A stretch of DNA of 64,000 nt. It comes from Halioglobus sp. GTDB taxonomy: Bacteria > Pseudomonadota > Gammaproteobacteria > Pseudomonadales > Halieaceae. Where the stretch lies: positions 62,001 to 126,000 of the forward strand of contig JAQWNG010000028.1 in the NCBI GenBank assembly GCA_029246385.1, read 5' to 3'. Each line of letters begins with the position of its first letter. Position 1 is the stretch's first letter. The notes under the pieces are model-generated. The model saw nothing but the letters and a program-made list of their open reading frames with translations. It ran no database searches and was not told the origin of the DNA. Positions 39,904 to 53,515 of the stretch are shown here, one piece after another. Made by a program: the position numbers and the translations under genes.

Positions 39904-40079
39904 GTGCAGCAACGGTCACAGCGTCATCTTGCGCCGCTGCCGCAGCGAGGCACTGTGCGCTTTAGCGTCATGGTTAGCGATGAACACAACTTGGTTCCCT
40001 TTTACTGACACCGCTTGTTTTGTTATTCTGAAAATTAATTGAAAACCGGATCACCTATTGTCCGAAGGTCACTCGCACC

Positions 40080-41369
40080 ATGACTAGACACTTATCAGCG
40101 CGCCTGTATCGTGTGATGGGCATCGTCTCTCTCGTCATGGCGGGCGAAGCAATTTTCTCCTTGCCTTTTCATGTAGTGCGTTTTTTTCGCCCCACGATGT
40201 TAGAGGTATTCCAAGTCAGCAACTTGCAGATTGGCCAGGTTCAGGCCACCTATGGCATCGTGGCAATGCTTTCTTATTTTTTAGGTGGACCATTGGCCGA
40301 CCGCTTCGAGGCTCGAAACCTGCTTATCGTCGCCTTGTTTGCCACCGGCATAGGCGGCTTATATTTTGCTCAAATCCCGGATCTGCAAGGGCTGTATTAT
40401 CTATATGCCTTTTGGGGCTGCTCAACGATATTGCTATTTTGGGGCGCTCTTATTAAAGCAACACGCGACTGGGGTGGACTGAAAGAGCAAGGTAAAGCCT
40501 TTGGTTTTCTCGAGGCTGGGCGAGGTCTTTTTGCCGCCATTCTGGTCTCGTTGGCTATAGCAATTTTATCTTTTGCACTGCCCACCGACTTAGACCAATT
40601 AGTGTCGGGGGAACGGCGTCAGGCTATGCAGCAAATCATTTACTTGTATGTTGCTACGACGCTACTTGCTGGCGTTTTTGTCGCGCTCTTTATTCCGATC
40701 CAAAATCACGTCAAAAGATCAAAGGCACCTGCCTTTATTTTACGAAGCGGACTAAGAAGAGTGCTGAGTAATCCGCTTATCTGGCCGCAGATGCTTATCG
40801 TGATGAGCGCCTATGTTGCCTATAAAGGGGTTGACTATTACGTACTTTATTCGACACAGGGTTACGGTCTGACTGAAATTGAAGGCGCCAACATTGGTGG
40901 GCTTAGCAGTTGGATTCGTCCGATTGCGGCAGTATTAGCTGGATTATTAGCCGACCGCTATAGACCCTCTAAAGTCGTTATCGCCGCGTTCGGCCTACTA
41001 ATCATTGGTTATTTTTTGTTTGCGTTTTTGACACCTGCAGCCGGGCTGTACTGGGTACTGGTGATCAACGTCGTTATTACTAGTGTTGCTGTATACGCCT
41101 TGCATGCGATTTACTTCGCGCTGGTGGCAGAGTCAAAAATACCCATAGCAGTCACCGGTACTGCAGTTGGCGTCATCTCCGTCATCGGCTTTACTCCAGA
41201 TATATTTATGGCACCGGGCATGGGCTGGTTGCTAGATAACAATACCGGTATTACAGGACACCAAAAAGTGTTTTCGGCATTGTGCGCTTTTGCCATACTA
41301 GGCTTTGTATCAAGCGGATTTTTCATCCGACGATTCAGGCGAGGGATGGCGGCAGGTTCACAAACATGA
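40080..41369 (+). CDS. MFS transporter, substrate unknown
   Basis: This 429-aa protein has about 12 membrane helices and the MFS loop motif GGPLADRFEARNLLI near residue 65, with a related motif LLADRYRPSKVVI in the second half. It carries no signal for a specific substrate. It stands between rluE and nudJ, where the conserved gammaproteobacterial block usually has no transporter, so it is probably an insertion of accessory function. An AAGGT site lies before the start. Confidence 0.8.
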   Translation: MTRHLSARLYRVMGIVSLVMAGEAIFSLPFHVVRFFRPTMLEVFQVSNLQIGQVQATYGIVAMLSYFLGGPLADRFEARNLLIVALFATGIGGLYFAQIPDLQGLYYLYAFWGCSTILLFWGALIKATRDWGGLKEQGKAFGFLEAGRGLFAAILVSLAIAILSFALPTDLDQLVSGERRQAMQQIIYLYVATTLLAGVFVALFIPIQNHVKRSKAPAFILRSGLRRVLSNPLIWPQMLIVMSAYVAYKGVDYYVLYSTQGYGLTEIEGANIGGLSSWIRPIAAVLAGLLADRYRPSKVVIAAFGLLIIGYFLFAFLTPAAGLYWVLVINVVITSVAVYALHAIYFALVAESKIPIAVTGTAVGVISVIGFTPDIFMAPGMGWLLDNNTGITGHQKVFSALCAFAILGFVSSGFFIRRFRRGMAAGSQT

Positions 41370-41581
41370 CTTGTTACCAATATCTCCATTGGTTAGACAT
41401 CGCGCCACACCATTGGTTTTTTCAACGCCTTTGGGCTTGCCGCACACTCTGAGATGTTGTCGCTCATTTTGGTCACAGTTGCCAACTGGCGTGAAATAAG
41501 GTCGCTTGGCATGTAACGCGATATAATTACCCGCATTCGTGCTGGCAACATCAGCTGTAACCATAGAACAGAATAGGAATT

Positions 41582-42082
41582 GTGATAATTAAAAAGTTTA
41601 TAGGGGCCCCAGTTAGACCAGCATCGGACAATAACGAGTGGCCGCCACACCTCACCGTCGCGTGCGTCATCCAAAAAGAAGGTAAATACCTTATGGTGGA
41701 AGAACGCGACAAAACCAGCGGAGTGATGGTGTTCAATCAACCGGCAGGTCATGTCGAGCCGGGTGAATCTCTGACACAGGCTGCTCTTCGGGAGACGCTC
41801 GAAGAAACCGGCTGGAACATTGAATTGATAGGCGTGCTGGATATTGCACTCTACTGCGCACCGACTAATGGCGTAACGTATTATCGCACCACATTTTTAG
41901 CTAAAGCTGTTTATCGGGTTAAGGACGCCGTCCTGGACCCAGATATTCACGCGGTACACTGGCTCGACTATGACGCAATTCTCGCTCGATCTGCTAGACT
42001 ACGCAGTCCTTTGGCGCAAAAAGTGATCGACAAACAACGCCAAGGCATTTGTTATTCTCTCGACCTGATTAGTCATCCATGA
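41582..42082 (+). CDS. nudJ: NUDIX hydrolase NudJ-like (phosphatase NudJ)
   Basis: This 166-aa protein contains a Nudix box spanning [20 protein letters not shown] and then TGW, with [20 protein letters not shown] before it as in E. coli NudJ. It hydrolyses HMP-pyrophosphate and nucleoside di/triphosphates. The assigned GTG start has a close AGGAA; a few residues may be missing or extra. The stop overlaps mnmA by four bases (ATGA), and nudJ-mnmA is a conserved pair. Confidence 0.88.
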   Translation: MIIKKFIGAPVRPASDNNEWPPHLTVACVIQKEGKYLMVEERDKTSGVMVFNQPAGHVEPGESLTQAALRETLEETGWNIELIGVLDIALYCAPTNGVTYYRTTFLAKAVYRVKDAVLDPDIHAVHWLDYDAILARSARLRSPLAQKVIDKQRQGICYSLDLISHP

Positions 42083-43179
42083 AAAGTGTGAACAGCGCCA
42101 GCAAAGTTATCGTCGGTATGTCCGGCGGTGTCGACTCCTCGGTCGCTGCTCTTCTATTGCTGGAGCAGGGCTACCGGGTGGAAGGTCTGTTCATGAAAAA
42201 TTGGGAAGAAGATGACGGTACTGAGTACTGCACGGCCAAAGAAGATTTTGCCGATGCGCAGGCGGTCGCGGATAAATTGGGTATCGTTCTCCATGGCGCT
42301 AATTTCGCTGCAGAATACTGGGACAATGTATTCGAGTATTTTTTAGCGGAGTATAGAGTTGGTCGTACGCCCAACCCTGATGTCTTGTGTAACCGCGAAA
42401 TTAAGTTCAAAGCATTTCTCGAATATGCAATGCAGCTTGACGGTGATTATATTGCAACCGGGCACTATACACGTCGCGGCAACTCAGACGGCAAAGCAAC
42501 ATTGCTCAAAGGAGTTGATGAAAACAAAGACCAGAGTTACTTCCTGCATTCAGTTGGACACTCCGAATTAGAAAAAACGCTGTTTCCGATCGGAGAGATC
42601 AAGAAGCCGGAAGTGAGACGCCTAGCCCTAAAATACGGCCTTGCCACTGCAGAAAAGAAAGATTCAACCGGTATTTGCTTTATTGGCGAGCGTCGTTTTA
42701 AAGACTTCCTTCAGCAATATTTGCCTGCGCAGCCCGGAGAAATTCATGATCTTGAAGGCACGACGCTGGGTACCCATCAAGGCTTGATGTATCACACAAT
42801 TGGACAGCGTCAGGGCTTAGGTATTGGTGGGCTTGCGCGGCGGAAGGAAAGCCCCTGGTATGTCGTAGACAAAGATTTAGCACGCAACGTGTTACTGGTC
42901 GCACAGGGCAACGAGCACCCTGCTCTGTTTAAGTCTAGTCTATTTCTCACCGAGGTCTATTGGGTGTCAGAAGAGTCGCCGCCAATGCCCTTATCATGTA
43001 CAGCTAAAGTGCGTTACCGACAGCCAGATCAGGCTTGCAAGCTATCTGACTCAGGTCAGTGCAGCTATCGCGTAGATTTTGATAAACCTCAGCGGGCGAT
43101 AACTCCCGGGCAGTCCGTGGTGTTTTATAAGAATGACCTTTGCCTGGGCGGCGGTGTCATTGAAGCCACGGTGACTTAG
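42079..43179 (+). CDS. mnmA: tRNA-specific 2-thiouridylase MnmA
   Basis: This 366-aa PP-loop ATPase has [16 protein letters not shown] near the N-terminus. The catalytic Cys is in [16 protein letters not shown] and the second Cys in [17 protein letters not shown]. It thiolates U34 in tRNA-Lys, -Glu and -Gln using sulfur relayed by TusE. It is translationally coupled to nudJ, and hflD starts on the base after its stop. Confidence 0.96.
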   Translation: MKSVNSASKVIVGMSGGVDSSVAALLLLEQGYRVEGLFMKNWEEDDGTEYCTAKEDFADAQAVADKLGIVLHGANFAAEYWDNVFEYFLAEYRVGRTPNPDVLCNREIKFKAFLEYAMQLDGDYIATGHYTRRGNSDGKATLLKGVDENKDQSYFLHSVGHSELEKTLFPIGEIKKPEVRRLALKYGLATAEKKDSTGICFIGERRFKDFLQQYLPAQPGEIHDLEGTTLGTHQGLMYHTIGQRQGLGIGGLARRKESPWYVVDKDLARNVLLVAQGNEHPALFKSSLFLTEVYWVSEESPPMPLSCTAKVRYRQPDQACKLSDSGQCSYRVDFDKPQRAITPGQSVVFYKNDLCLGGGVIEATVT

Positions 43180-46368
<3,189 letters not shown>

Positions 46369-46467
46369 CAGTCGTGCTGCGCTCCGTCTCAGTTATCGAG
46401 TTCCCGCTTGTGTTTTTACTCAGCCCGGGCTGCCTATGTAGTGGGGGCACAGCGCACTGCTGAAAAG

Positions 46468-47343
46468 TTATTCGCTTGATTGGGCGATCGTTGCAGCCAG
46501 TGCGATTTGCCGCTTCGCTTCTTCAACATGCAAGTTTTCGACTAAACGGCCGTTAACTACGACCACGCCCTTACCCTGCGCCAGAGCTTCGTCGAAGGCC
46601 TCTATAATGCGAGTCGCGGCAATAATATCGGCATCACTGGGGGCAAACACCGTATTGGCGGCGGCAATCTGATTGGGATGAATAAGGCTTTTTCCATCGA
46701 AACCCAAATCTCGGCCCTGCTCACACGAAGCGTATAAAAGTTCATCATTTTCAAGGTCGAGTTGAACGCCATCGATGACTGTTAAGCCGTAGGCTCGGGC
46801 TGCGTAGACACAGAGGTTCAGAGCAGCAATGAAACCCAGCCTGTCCGGCGTATGACGCACACGCGTATCCTTTGAAAGGTCTGATGTTCCCAGTACCATG
46901 CCACGCAGGCGAGGGTGTGCGCCAGCAACCTCTGCTATATTCAAGATACACAAAGGTGTTTCGGCCATGATCCACATGTCTACCGTTTCAGGGCACCCTG
47001 CACTGTCAAAAGCCGCAATTGCATCAATAACATCCTTCGCACAATCAATCTTCGGAATCAAGACAGCATCAGGTGCCGTGGGAAACTTGCAGATCGCCCT
47101 AATATCCTCAGCGCCCCACTCTGTCGATAGCGCGTTTATGCGCACGATCAATTCTCGATGACCATATCCACCCGTCTCTAGAGCTGCAGCAATCTGTTCC
47201 CGTGCCAGTGACTTAGACTCCGGCGCAACAGAATCCTCCATATCAAGAATCAGACCATCCGCAGAAAGAGAACGTGCCTTATCGAGAGCACGCGGATTAG
47301 AGCCAGGCATGTACAGCAGCGAACGACGAGGTCTAGTGTTCAT
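46468..47343 (-). CDS. mcl2: (3S)-malyl-CoA thioesterase-like CitE-family protein (Mcl2)
   Basis: This 291-aa HpcH/HpaI-CitE TIM barrel has RSLLYMPGSNPRALDKARSL, LILDMEDSVAPE, the metal Glu in IMAETPLCILN and the metal Asp in MVLGTSDLSKD. It ends with GFDGKSLIHPNQIAAAN and a helical lid. It resembles Rhodobacter malyl-CoA thioesterase, which hydrolyses malyl-CoA to malate in the ethylmalonyl-CoA pathway. Citramalyl-CoA lyase is the alternative. ATG 47343 has AGGA upstream. It is divergent from mcd across 271 bases, so both may share regulation. Confidence 0.8.
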   Translation of the reverse strand: MNTRPRRSLLYMPGSNPRALDKARSLSADGLILDMEDSVAPESKSLAREQIAAALETGGYGHRELIVRINALSTEWGAEDIRAICKFPTAPDAVLIPKIDCAKDVIDAIAAFDSAGCPETVDMWIMAETPLCILNIAEVAGAHPRLRGMVLGTSDLSKDTRVRHTPDRLGFIAALNLCVYAARAYGLTVIDGVQLDLENDELLYASCEQGRDLGFDGKSLIHPNQIAAANTVFAPSDADIIAATRIIEAFDEALAQGKGVVVVNGRLVENLHVEEAKRQIALAATIAQSSE

Positions 47344-47614
47344 TGAATGAGTCCTATGCAAAGCGTTGATGACCAATAGCCGCTAAGGATACAGGCGCGT
47401 ATAGCGTGTGAGCAAGTATCACTGACGATTCGGACAAATTGCGATGCAGTGAAGTGTCATAGAGTCCATCAAGCGCTCAAATATGATTTGATGCTTGTTT
47501 AACAGGGGGCAAAGCTCTAAAATCGTTCCGTCGAAAGATACACCTGCGATTCGCTTTCGCGAGCGCAGACTAATTCCATAAAATAGCTTTTATTATCACT
47601 CAGTAGGATGAACT

Positions 47615-49294
47615 ATGTCTGACGTTTTTTCTGGTCTTGAGCAATCGCTGCAGCAGGCTAACACTGCTCTTGCCACGACTATACAGCTGATCGACAAGGC
47701 GCTGTCGGCATTAAAATCTCGAACCACGGACGGAGAGCGTGTGTCTCCGACGAAATTAGACGAGCACCAGCTCGCCTCATATGAGCTGTCGGTGAGTTGG
47801 TCAGAATGCACTGCTGCTCGATTCCTGACTGCGCATGCTCTGCAACTTGCTGCGCATTCAGTGTCGGAGAATACATTGACGATACAGCTCTCCAACTTGT
47901 TCTGTGCAGAGTCTATAACCAACACAGTAAATCGTTTGCGAGCGCGCCCGAAAGACTACGGCATAACGCATGCAGACATTGTCACCGATGCGTTGACAGA
48001 AGAGTTCCTGTCAACACAACTTGCAGCGCAGAACGTTACCGCAATTGGTCAGGCCGTATTAGAACGAGATGGTGATCTAGGACCGGATTTACTATCCGAA
48101 CATCACACCATCATGCGCGATACATTTCGTCGTTTTTCTGACGATGTCGTTGCGCCGCTCGCCGAGTCAATTCACCGCGAGGATCTCATCATTCCAGCCG
48201 CTATTTTGGAGCCACTAAAAGAAATGGGGATGTTTGGGCTGTCTATCCCAGCTAAATATGGCGGCCTTCAGGAAGACGATAAAGAAGATACTCTCGGCAT
48301 GATTGTCGTCACCGAGGAGCTATCACGGGGCTCAATCGGTGCTGCTGGCAGCCTTATTACGCGACCGGAAATCCTTGCGCGCGCGATACTTAAAGGCGGC
48401 ACCGAAGAACAGAAGCAATATTGGTTGCCGCAATTGGCCTTTGGAGATCCGCTGTGCGCAGTCGCTGTCACAGAACCAAACTACGGATCCGACGTTGCAG
48501 GTGTTCGCCTCAAGGCTACCAAGGCCGAAGGTGGTTGGGTGCTGAATGGCGCCAAGACCTGGTGCACTTTCGGAGGTAAGGCGGGGCTATTACTAGTGCT
48601 TGCACGTACAAACCCTGACATGACTTTAGGACATCGTGGGCTGTCAATGTTTTTGGTAGAGAAACCGTCTAGTGATGGTCACCACTTTGAGGTATCGCCT
48701 GACACGGGCGGGACACTGACCGGACGCGCCATTGCGACTATCGGGTACCGCGGCATGCATTCGTTCGAACTTTTTTTCGATAATTTCTTTGTTCCCGAGA
48801 CAAATATGCTAGGAGGCGCTGGCGGAGAGGGAAAAGGGTTCTACTATGCAATGGCAGGTTTTTCTGGAGGCCGCATACAAACAGCGGCGCGCGCTATAGG
48901 CGTTATGCGTGCTGCGTTCGAAAAATCTCTTTCCTATGCGAAAGATCGCATTGTTTTTGGAAAATCGATTGCACAATATCAATTGACGCAGGTTAAGCTG
49001 GCGCGCATGGCGTCACTGATCCTTGCATGTCGCCAGATCACCTACGAGGTTGCGCACTTGATGGACGGCGGTACCGGTGACATGGAAGCTAGCGCAGCCA
49101 AGTTGTTTGCCGGCAGAGCTGCCGAATGGCTGACACGAGAAGCCTTACAGATTCACGGCGGTATGGGCTATGCTGAGGAGACGCCGGTCAGTCGTTATTT
49201 TGCTGACGCTCGCGTCTTGTCTATATTCGAAGGCGCAGAGGAAACACTGGCTCTCAAAGTGATAGGGCGGTCACTGGTAGAAAACGCAGACTGA
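47615..49294 (+). CDS. mcd: (2S)-methylsuccinyl-CoA dehydrogenase
   Basis: This 559-aa acyl-CoA dehydrogenase has an extra N-terminal helical region of about 150 residues, the hallmark of methylsuccinyl-CoA dehydrogenase. The core has IPAKYGGLQEDDKEDTLGMI, VTEELSRGSIGAAGSLITR, VTEPNYGSDVAGVRLKAT and IHGGMGYAEETPVSR. It oxidises methylsuccinyl-CoA to mesaconyl-C1-CoA, passing electrons to ETF. It is first in a five-gene run mcd-mch-ecm-meaB-mcl1 with gaps of 8-39 bases. The start follows AGGA. Confidence 0.87.
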   Translation: MSDVFSGLEQSLQQANTALATTIQLIDKALSALKSRTTDGERVSPTKLDEHQLASYELSVSWSECTAARFLTAHALQLAAHSVSENTLTIQLSNLFCAESITNTVNRLRARPKDYGITHADIVTDALTEEFLSTQLAAQNVTAIGQAVLERDGDLGPDLLSEHHTIMRDTFRRFSDDVVAPLAESIHREDLIIPAAILEPLKEMGMFGLSIPAKYGGLQEDDKEDTLGMIVVTEELSRGSIGAAGSLITRPEILARAILKGGTEEQKQYWLPQLAFGDPLCAVAVTEPNYGSDVAGVRLKATKAEGGWVLNGAKTWCTFGGKAGLLLVLARTNPDMTLGHRGLSMFLVEKPSSDGHHFEVSPDTGGTLTGRAIATIGYRGMHSFELFFDNFFVPETNMLGGAGGEGKGFYYAMAGFSGGRIQTAARAIGVMRAAFEKSLSYAKDRIVFGKSIAQYQLTQVKLARMASLILACRQITYEVAHLMDGGTGDMEASAAKLFAGRAAEWLTREALQIHGGMGYAEETPVSRYFADARVLSIFEGAEETLALKVIGRSLVENAD

Positions 49295-49305
49295 GGGGTT
49301 CGAGG

Positions 49306-50478
49306 ATGAGTGTTTCTTTTACGCTGACACCTCAGACGGAGATATCCGCTGATGTAGCGATTGACTTGGCAAAAACACGTCAGCCACAGTATGGCCGCTA
49401 CCTTGACGAATTGGAGCCCGGTCAGGTGTTTGAACACCCGCGTGGCTTCACTTTTACACGGACTAATATGTTGGAATTTGCCCGCACCTTTATGCAGGCC
49501 AATCCGCTGTACCTCAACCGGCAGTATGCTCGCGATATAGGGTTTCCAGACCTGCTTGCCAGCCCACAGATGGTATTTAATGTCACTCTATCCCTAGGCG
49601 TGCAAAATGATTCAGAAAAAGCCATCGCCAACCTAGGCTACTATCAGGTTCAATTCCTAAGGCCGGTGTACGCGGGTGATACCCTGCGCGCATTTACTAA
49701 AGTATTGGAGCGGAAAGACCGTGGACCGGATAAGCCGGGCATCACACTGATTCGCACCGTTGGGGTGAATCAAGATGATGCTGTTGTACTCAAGTATGAC
49801 CGTAAGATTATGGTTGGGTGGCGTGGGAATCGGCTGCCCACGACACCTGCGCCAGAGATCAGCGTTGAATTCCCCTGTGATCAAGCTGCGTTGGTTGATC
49901 TGCCATTAACCGGTGCTAGAGTTGCACCCGGACTCACTGGGCCCAACACTTATTTTGAAGACTTCGCGCCCGGCGATATCATCGTTCATGCCAATGGACG
50001 CACTATCACAGAAGAACATATGGCATTGACCTATGCTGTTGGTAACAGTCATCCGCTGCATTTTGATCGCGTTTTCTCCGGCGCGTTATCTGGAAAGATG
50101 AGCGGAGAACCTATCGTTTATGGGGGGCTTGTATTTGCATGGCTAGAGGGATTAGCCAGTCGAGACGTTAGTGAACACGCAGTATGGGAATTGGGCTTTA
50201 CCGAAGGCTATCACACACAGCCTACTTTCGCAGGTGATACCGTCGCGGCCCTGTCCCGCATTCTTGCCGTAGAGGATGTCCCCGAATTGGAAGCGCATGG
50301 CCTGGTCACGCTTCAGTTGATTGGTGTGAAAAATATTTCCGCTGCACAGGCACTAAAAAAATACGGGGCAGAGCTGTTTTCTAAGGAAGATACAAAGCGC
50401 GCTCTCGGCAAAGAAAAGATTACTGATAAAATTTTTGAAATCGAGCGCCGACTACTAATTACGCGCCGCTCTAGCTGA
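49306..50478 (+). CDS. mch: Mesaconyl-C1-CoA hydratase (MaoC-like double hotdog)
   Basis: This 390-aa protein has two hotdog domains. The second has the hydratase-2-like stretch TYFEDFAPGDIIVHANGRTI and NSHPLHFDRVFSG, with the active-site pair near the His/Asp there. It would hydrate mesaconyl-C1-CoA to beta-methylmalyl-CoA, the substrate of the downstream lyase. It lies 11 bases from both mcd and ecm. Sequence alone cannot exclude another branched enoyl-CoA, but the operon makes the call strong. Confidence 0.85.
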   Translation: MSVSFTLTPQTEISADVAIDLAKTRQPQYGRYLDELEPGQVFEHPRGFTFTRTNMLEFARTFMQANPLYLNRQYARDIGFPDLLASPQMVFNVTLSLGVQNDSEKAIANLGYYQVQFLRPVYAGDTLRAFTKVLERKDRGPDKPGITLIRTVGVNQDDAVVLKYDRKIMVGWRGNRLPTTPAPEISVEFPCDQAALVDLPLTGARVAPGLTGPNTYFEDFAPGDIIVHANGRTITEEHMALTYAVGNSHPLHFDRVFSGALSGKMSGEPIVYGGLVFAWLEGLASRDVSEHAVWELGFTEGYHTQPTFAGDTVAALSRILAVEDVPELEAHGLVTLQLIGVKNISAAQALKKYGAELFSKEDTKRALGKEKITDKIFEIERRLLITRRSS

Positions 50479-50489
50479 GGACCGCTGCC

Positions 50490-52490
50490 GTGAGCCAGGA
50501 CACTGCAAAAAGAGACCGACCATGGTTAATGCGCACCTACTCGGGGCATTCGTCGGCGCAGGCTTCCAATCAGCTTTATCGCACGAACCTCAGTCGCGGA
50601 CAGACTGGACTGTCGGTGGCCTTTGATTTGCCAACTCAAACGGGTTACGACTCTGACCATCCATTGGCAAGAGGGGAAGTCGGAAAAGTGGGCGTGCCCA
50701 TTAATCATATCGGTGATATGGAAGCCCTATTTGATCAAATACCCCTAGATCAAATGAATACCTCAATGACAATCAATGCAACCGCGCCGTGGCTGCTCGC
50801 TCTGTATGTTGCAGTTGCCGAGCGTCAAGGGGTTGATCCTTCTACGTTACAGGGTACCACTCAAAATGATGTCCTCAAAGAATACCTGTCTCGCGGCACT
50901 TACATTTACCCACCCGCCCCCTCTGTACGTCTCACGACTGACCTAATCGCCTACACCGTAGCCAATATTCCGAAGTGGAATCCAACTAACGTCTGCAGCT
51001 ATCACTTGCAGGAGGCAGGAGCAACGCCCACGCAAGAGTTGGCTTATGCGTTATCTACGGCAATCGCTATTCTGGATGCAGTAAAGGCTTCAGGACAAGT
51101 CTCCCAGGATTGCTTCCATGATGTCTTTGGCCGCATTTCTTTCTTCGTTAATGCTGGCATTCGTTTTGTTGAAGAAACCTGTAAATTGCGAGCGTTCGGC
51201 CGCATGTGGGACGAGTTAGCGCAACAGCGTTATGGGATCGAGAATCCAAAACAGCGCCGCTTTCGCTATGGTGTTCAGGTGAACTCGCTGGGTCTGACAG
51301 AATCCCAACCGGAGAATAATGTTCAGCGTATTGTTCTGGAAATGCTTGCGGTGACGCTGTCCAAGAGTTCACGGGCAAGAGCCATACAATTGCCAGCCTG
51401 GAACGAGGCCTTAGGGCTACCTCGCCCTTGGGACCAACAGTGGGCCCTGCGAATGCAACAGGTGCTCGCGCTGGAAACCGACCTACTCGAATACGGGGAT
51501 TTATTCGAGGGCTCTCATGTAGTCGAACGTAAAGTGCAGGAGTTAATTTCGGGTGCTCGAGAAGAGATGTCGCGGGTGGAGTCGCAAGGCGGCCTCGTGG
51601 CCTGTATTGAGACAGGATATGTAAAGAGCGAGTTAGTCCGGAGTCACACCCTTCGCATGCGCAATATAGAAAGTGGTGAGCTACAAATCATAGGCGTGAA
51701 CTGCTTTCAAGAGACCGCTGAATCACCGCTCACGGCTGGCGAGGAATCTGGCATTATGAAAGTGGATAAGAAAGCTGAAGAGGAGCAGATCGCTTCGCTG
51801 CGATCTTTCCGCTTGAATCGTGAGCACAGTAGAGTAGAACAAGCATTGGAACTGTTGCGCACAGCAGCAACTAATGGCAACAATATCATGCCGCCGTCAA
51901 TAGAGTGCGCGCGTGCTGGTGTAACTACGGGAGAATGGAGTGAAGTATTGCGGGAGGTCTTCGGTGAATATCGTGCACCCACGGGTATTGATATTACACC
52001 GTTAAGTGAGAGTGAATCTGAGGCTCTTGTTATAGTGCGCGAGCGCGTGCGCAATACTGGCAAGGAGTTAGGGCGCCCGCTCAGATTATTAATTGGCAAA
52101 CCCGGGCTTGATGGGCACAGTAATGGCGCCGAGCAGATCGCGGTCAAGGCGCGTGATGCGGGATTTGAAATTGTCTATGAGGGCATTCGTCTCACACCGG
52201 CGCAAATCGCCCGTGCCGCGCAGGAAGAAGGTGTACATTTGATTGGGCTTTCTATTTTATCCGGAAGCCATATGGAGTTAATCGACGATATTTTTATCGA
52301 GCTCAAGAACATTGGTGCAGCAGATATTCCTGTCGTCATCGGTGGTATCATTCCCGAAGAAGACGCAGAACATTTATTGCAGAACGGTCTAAAAGCAGTC
52401 TTCACGCCGAAGGACATGGATATGAATAGTATAATGGATGCCATGGTGACCATTATTCGTCAGGCTCATGGCCTAGAGACCTCGACCTAA
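50490..52490 (+). CDS. ecm: Ethylmalonyl-CoA mutase (B12-dependent)
   Basis: This 666-aa protein combines the acyl-CoA mutase barrel with a C-terminal cobalamin domain: Asp541-Gly-His543-x-x-Gly546 (DGHSNG), then GLSILSGSH and VVIGGIIPEEDAE. The substrate region reads AFDLPTQTGYDSDHPLARGE and WNPTNVCSYHLQEAGATP, as in Rhodobacter Ecm/MeaA. Methylmalonyl-CoA mutase at 56452-58608 instead has [14 protein letters not shown]. It converts (2R)-ethylmalonyl-CoA to (2S)-methylsuccinyl-CoA. The start is GTG. It is followed eight bases later by its own MeaB-type gene. Confidence 0.9.
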   Translation: MSQDTAKRDRPWLMRTYSGHSSAQASNQLYRTNLSRGQTGLSVAFDLPTQTGYDSDHPLARGEVGKVGVPINHIGDMEALFDQIPLDQMNTSMTINATAPWLLALYVAVAERQGVDPSTLQGTTQNDVLKEYLSRGTYIYPPAPSVRLTTDLIAYTVANIPKWNPTNVCSYHLQEAGATPTQELAYALSTAIAILDAVKASGQVSQDCFHDVFGRISFFVNAGIRFVEETCKLRAFGRMWDELAQQRYGIENPKQRRFRYGVQVNSLGLTESQPENNVQRIVLEMLAVTLSKSSRARAIQLPAWNEALGLPRPWDQQWALRMQQVLALETDLLEYGDLFEGSHVVERKVQELISGAREEMSRVESQGGLVACIETGYVKSELVRSHTLRMRNIESGELQIIGVNCFQETAESPLTAGEESGIMKVDKKAEEEQIASLRSFRLNREHSRVEQALELLRTAATNGNNIMPPSIECARAGVTTGEWSEVLREVFGEYRAPTGIDITPLSESESEALVIVRERVRNTGKELGRPLRLLIGKPGLDGHSNGAEQIAVKARDAGFEIVYEGIRLTPAQIARAAQEEGVHLIGLSILSGSHMELIDDIFIELKNIGAADIPVVIGGIIPEEDAEHLLQNGLKAVFTPKDMDMNSIMDAMVTIIRQAHGLETST

Positions 52491-52498
52491 TTGCCCGC

Positions 52499-53476
52499 AT
52501 GCAACAAGCTAACTTTAAAACCTCTGTGGATCTCGCTGCTGCTGTTAGCGAGGGAGATAGAGCAGCATTGGCCGCAGCCTTAAACTTGTTGGATGACCAG
52601 CGGGCATCTGTTCGCAGTAAAGCCGCAGAGCTGCTCGCCCAGCTGCAGCTCACCCAAGAGTTTCCGGATAAACACCTTGTTGGCATTACAGGTCCACCGG
52701 GGGCGGGGAAATCGACACTGTGTGCTGCCTTAATTTCAGTGTGGCGAAAGCGAGGCTTACGCGTGGGGGTACTAGCAGTTGATCCCTCTAGTCCAATTAG
52801 TGGTGGCGCATTCCTTGGCGACAGACTGCGAATGCAAACAAGCTATGAAGATGATGGCGTATTTGTTCGGTCATTATCTAGCCGAGGCCAGTTCGGTGGT
52901 CTAAGTGCTGAGGTCTGGCCTATGAGCGTTGTCATGCTGGCAGGCTTCGATATTGTTCTGATTGAGACAGTAGGCGTTGGTCAGCGGGAAGCGGATATCG
53001 CCCGTCTGTGCGATACCACTTGCTACGTTGCGCAGCCTGGTTCTGGGGACAGTGTACAATTTTTGAAAGCCGGCATTCTAGAAGTGCCGCACATTCTGGT
53101 CGTTAATAAAGAAGATATGGGGGATGTCGCTCGTCGCACGTTGGCAGAGTTGAGAGCCGCACTTAACCGAGAGCATCCTGATGGCGACTGGGAAGTGCCG
53201 GTGTTACCCACGAGTGCAACCAAAAATGCAGGAGTTGAAACACTAGCAGACGTTATTCATCAACACCACAATACGCTCAAGGCACAACAAAAGTTGGTGC
53301 CGCGGCGCCGTCGCTATCAGACCTATTGGATACATAAGCGCTTGCAGGAAGAGTTCGGTAGCTTTGGCATCGAACAACTCGGCGGAGAACAGCTGCTACT
53401 GACCCAGCTCGAAGAAAACGAAGTGGACCTATTACAGCACTATGAGTCACTTCGAGTTCACTTAAATAAAAGTTAA
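52499..53476 (+). CDS. meaB: MeaB/ArgK-type G3E GTPase, mutase chaperone (Ecm-associated)
   Basis: This 325-aa P-loop GTPase has Walker A GITGPPGAGKSTLCAALI, SPISGGAFLGDRLRMQ (switch region), VLIETVGVGQREADIA and the base motif VVNKEDMGD (NKxD). MeaB proteins gate cofactor loading and protect B12 mutases. It is diverged from the second MeaB at 54665-55624: the segment after Walker B reads LCDTTCYVAQPGSGDSVQFL rather than the classical MVLMLPGGGDELQG. Its position directly behind ecm suggests it serves Ecm specifically. Confidence 0.86.
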   Translation: MQQANFKTSVDLAAAVSEGDRAALAAALNLLDDQRASVRSKAAELLAQLQLTQEFPDKHLVGITGPPGAGKSTLCAALISVWRKRGLRVGVLAVDPSSPISGGAFLGDRLRMQTSYEDDGVFVRSLSSRGQFGGLSAEVWPMSVVMLAGFDIVLIETVGVGQREADIARLCDTTCYVAQPGSGDSVQFLKAGILEVPHILVVNKEDMGDVARRTLAELRAALNREHPDGDWEVPVLPTSATKNAGVETLADVIHQHHNTLKAQQKLVPRRRRYQTYWIHKRLQEEFGSFGIEQLGGEQLLLTQLEENEVDLLQHYESLRVHLNKS

Positions 53477-53515
53477 TTCGGTACTTAATATTAAATAACC
53501 CTATTGGAGTTAACC

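Noticed and set aside
46421-46432. Perfect palindrome CAGCCCGGGCTG between convergent roxA and mcl2, considered as a terminator
   Set aside because: There is no loop and no T run on either strand.
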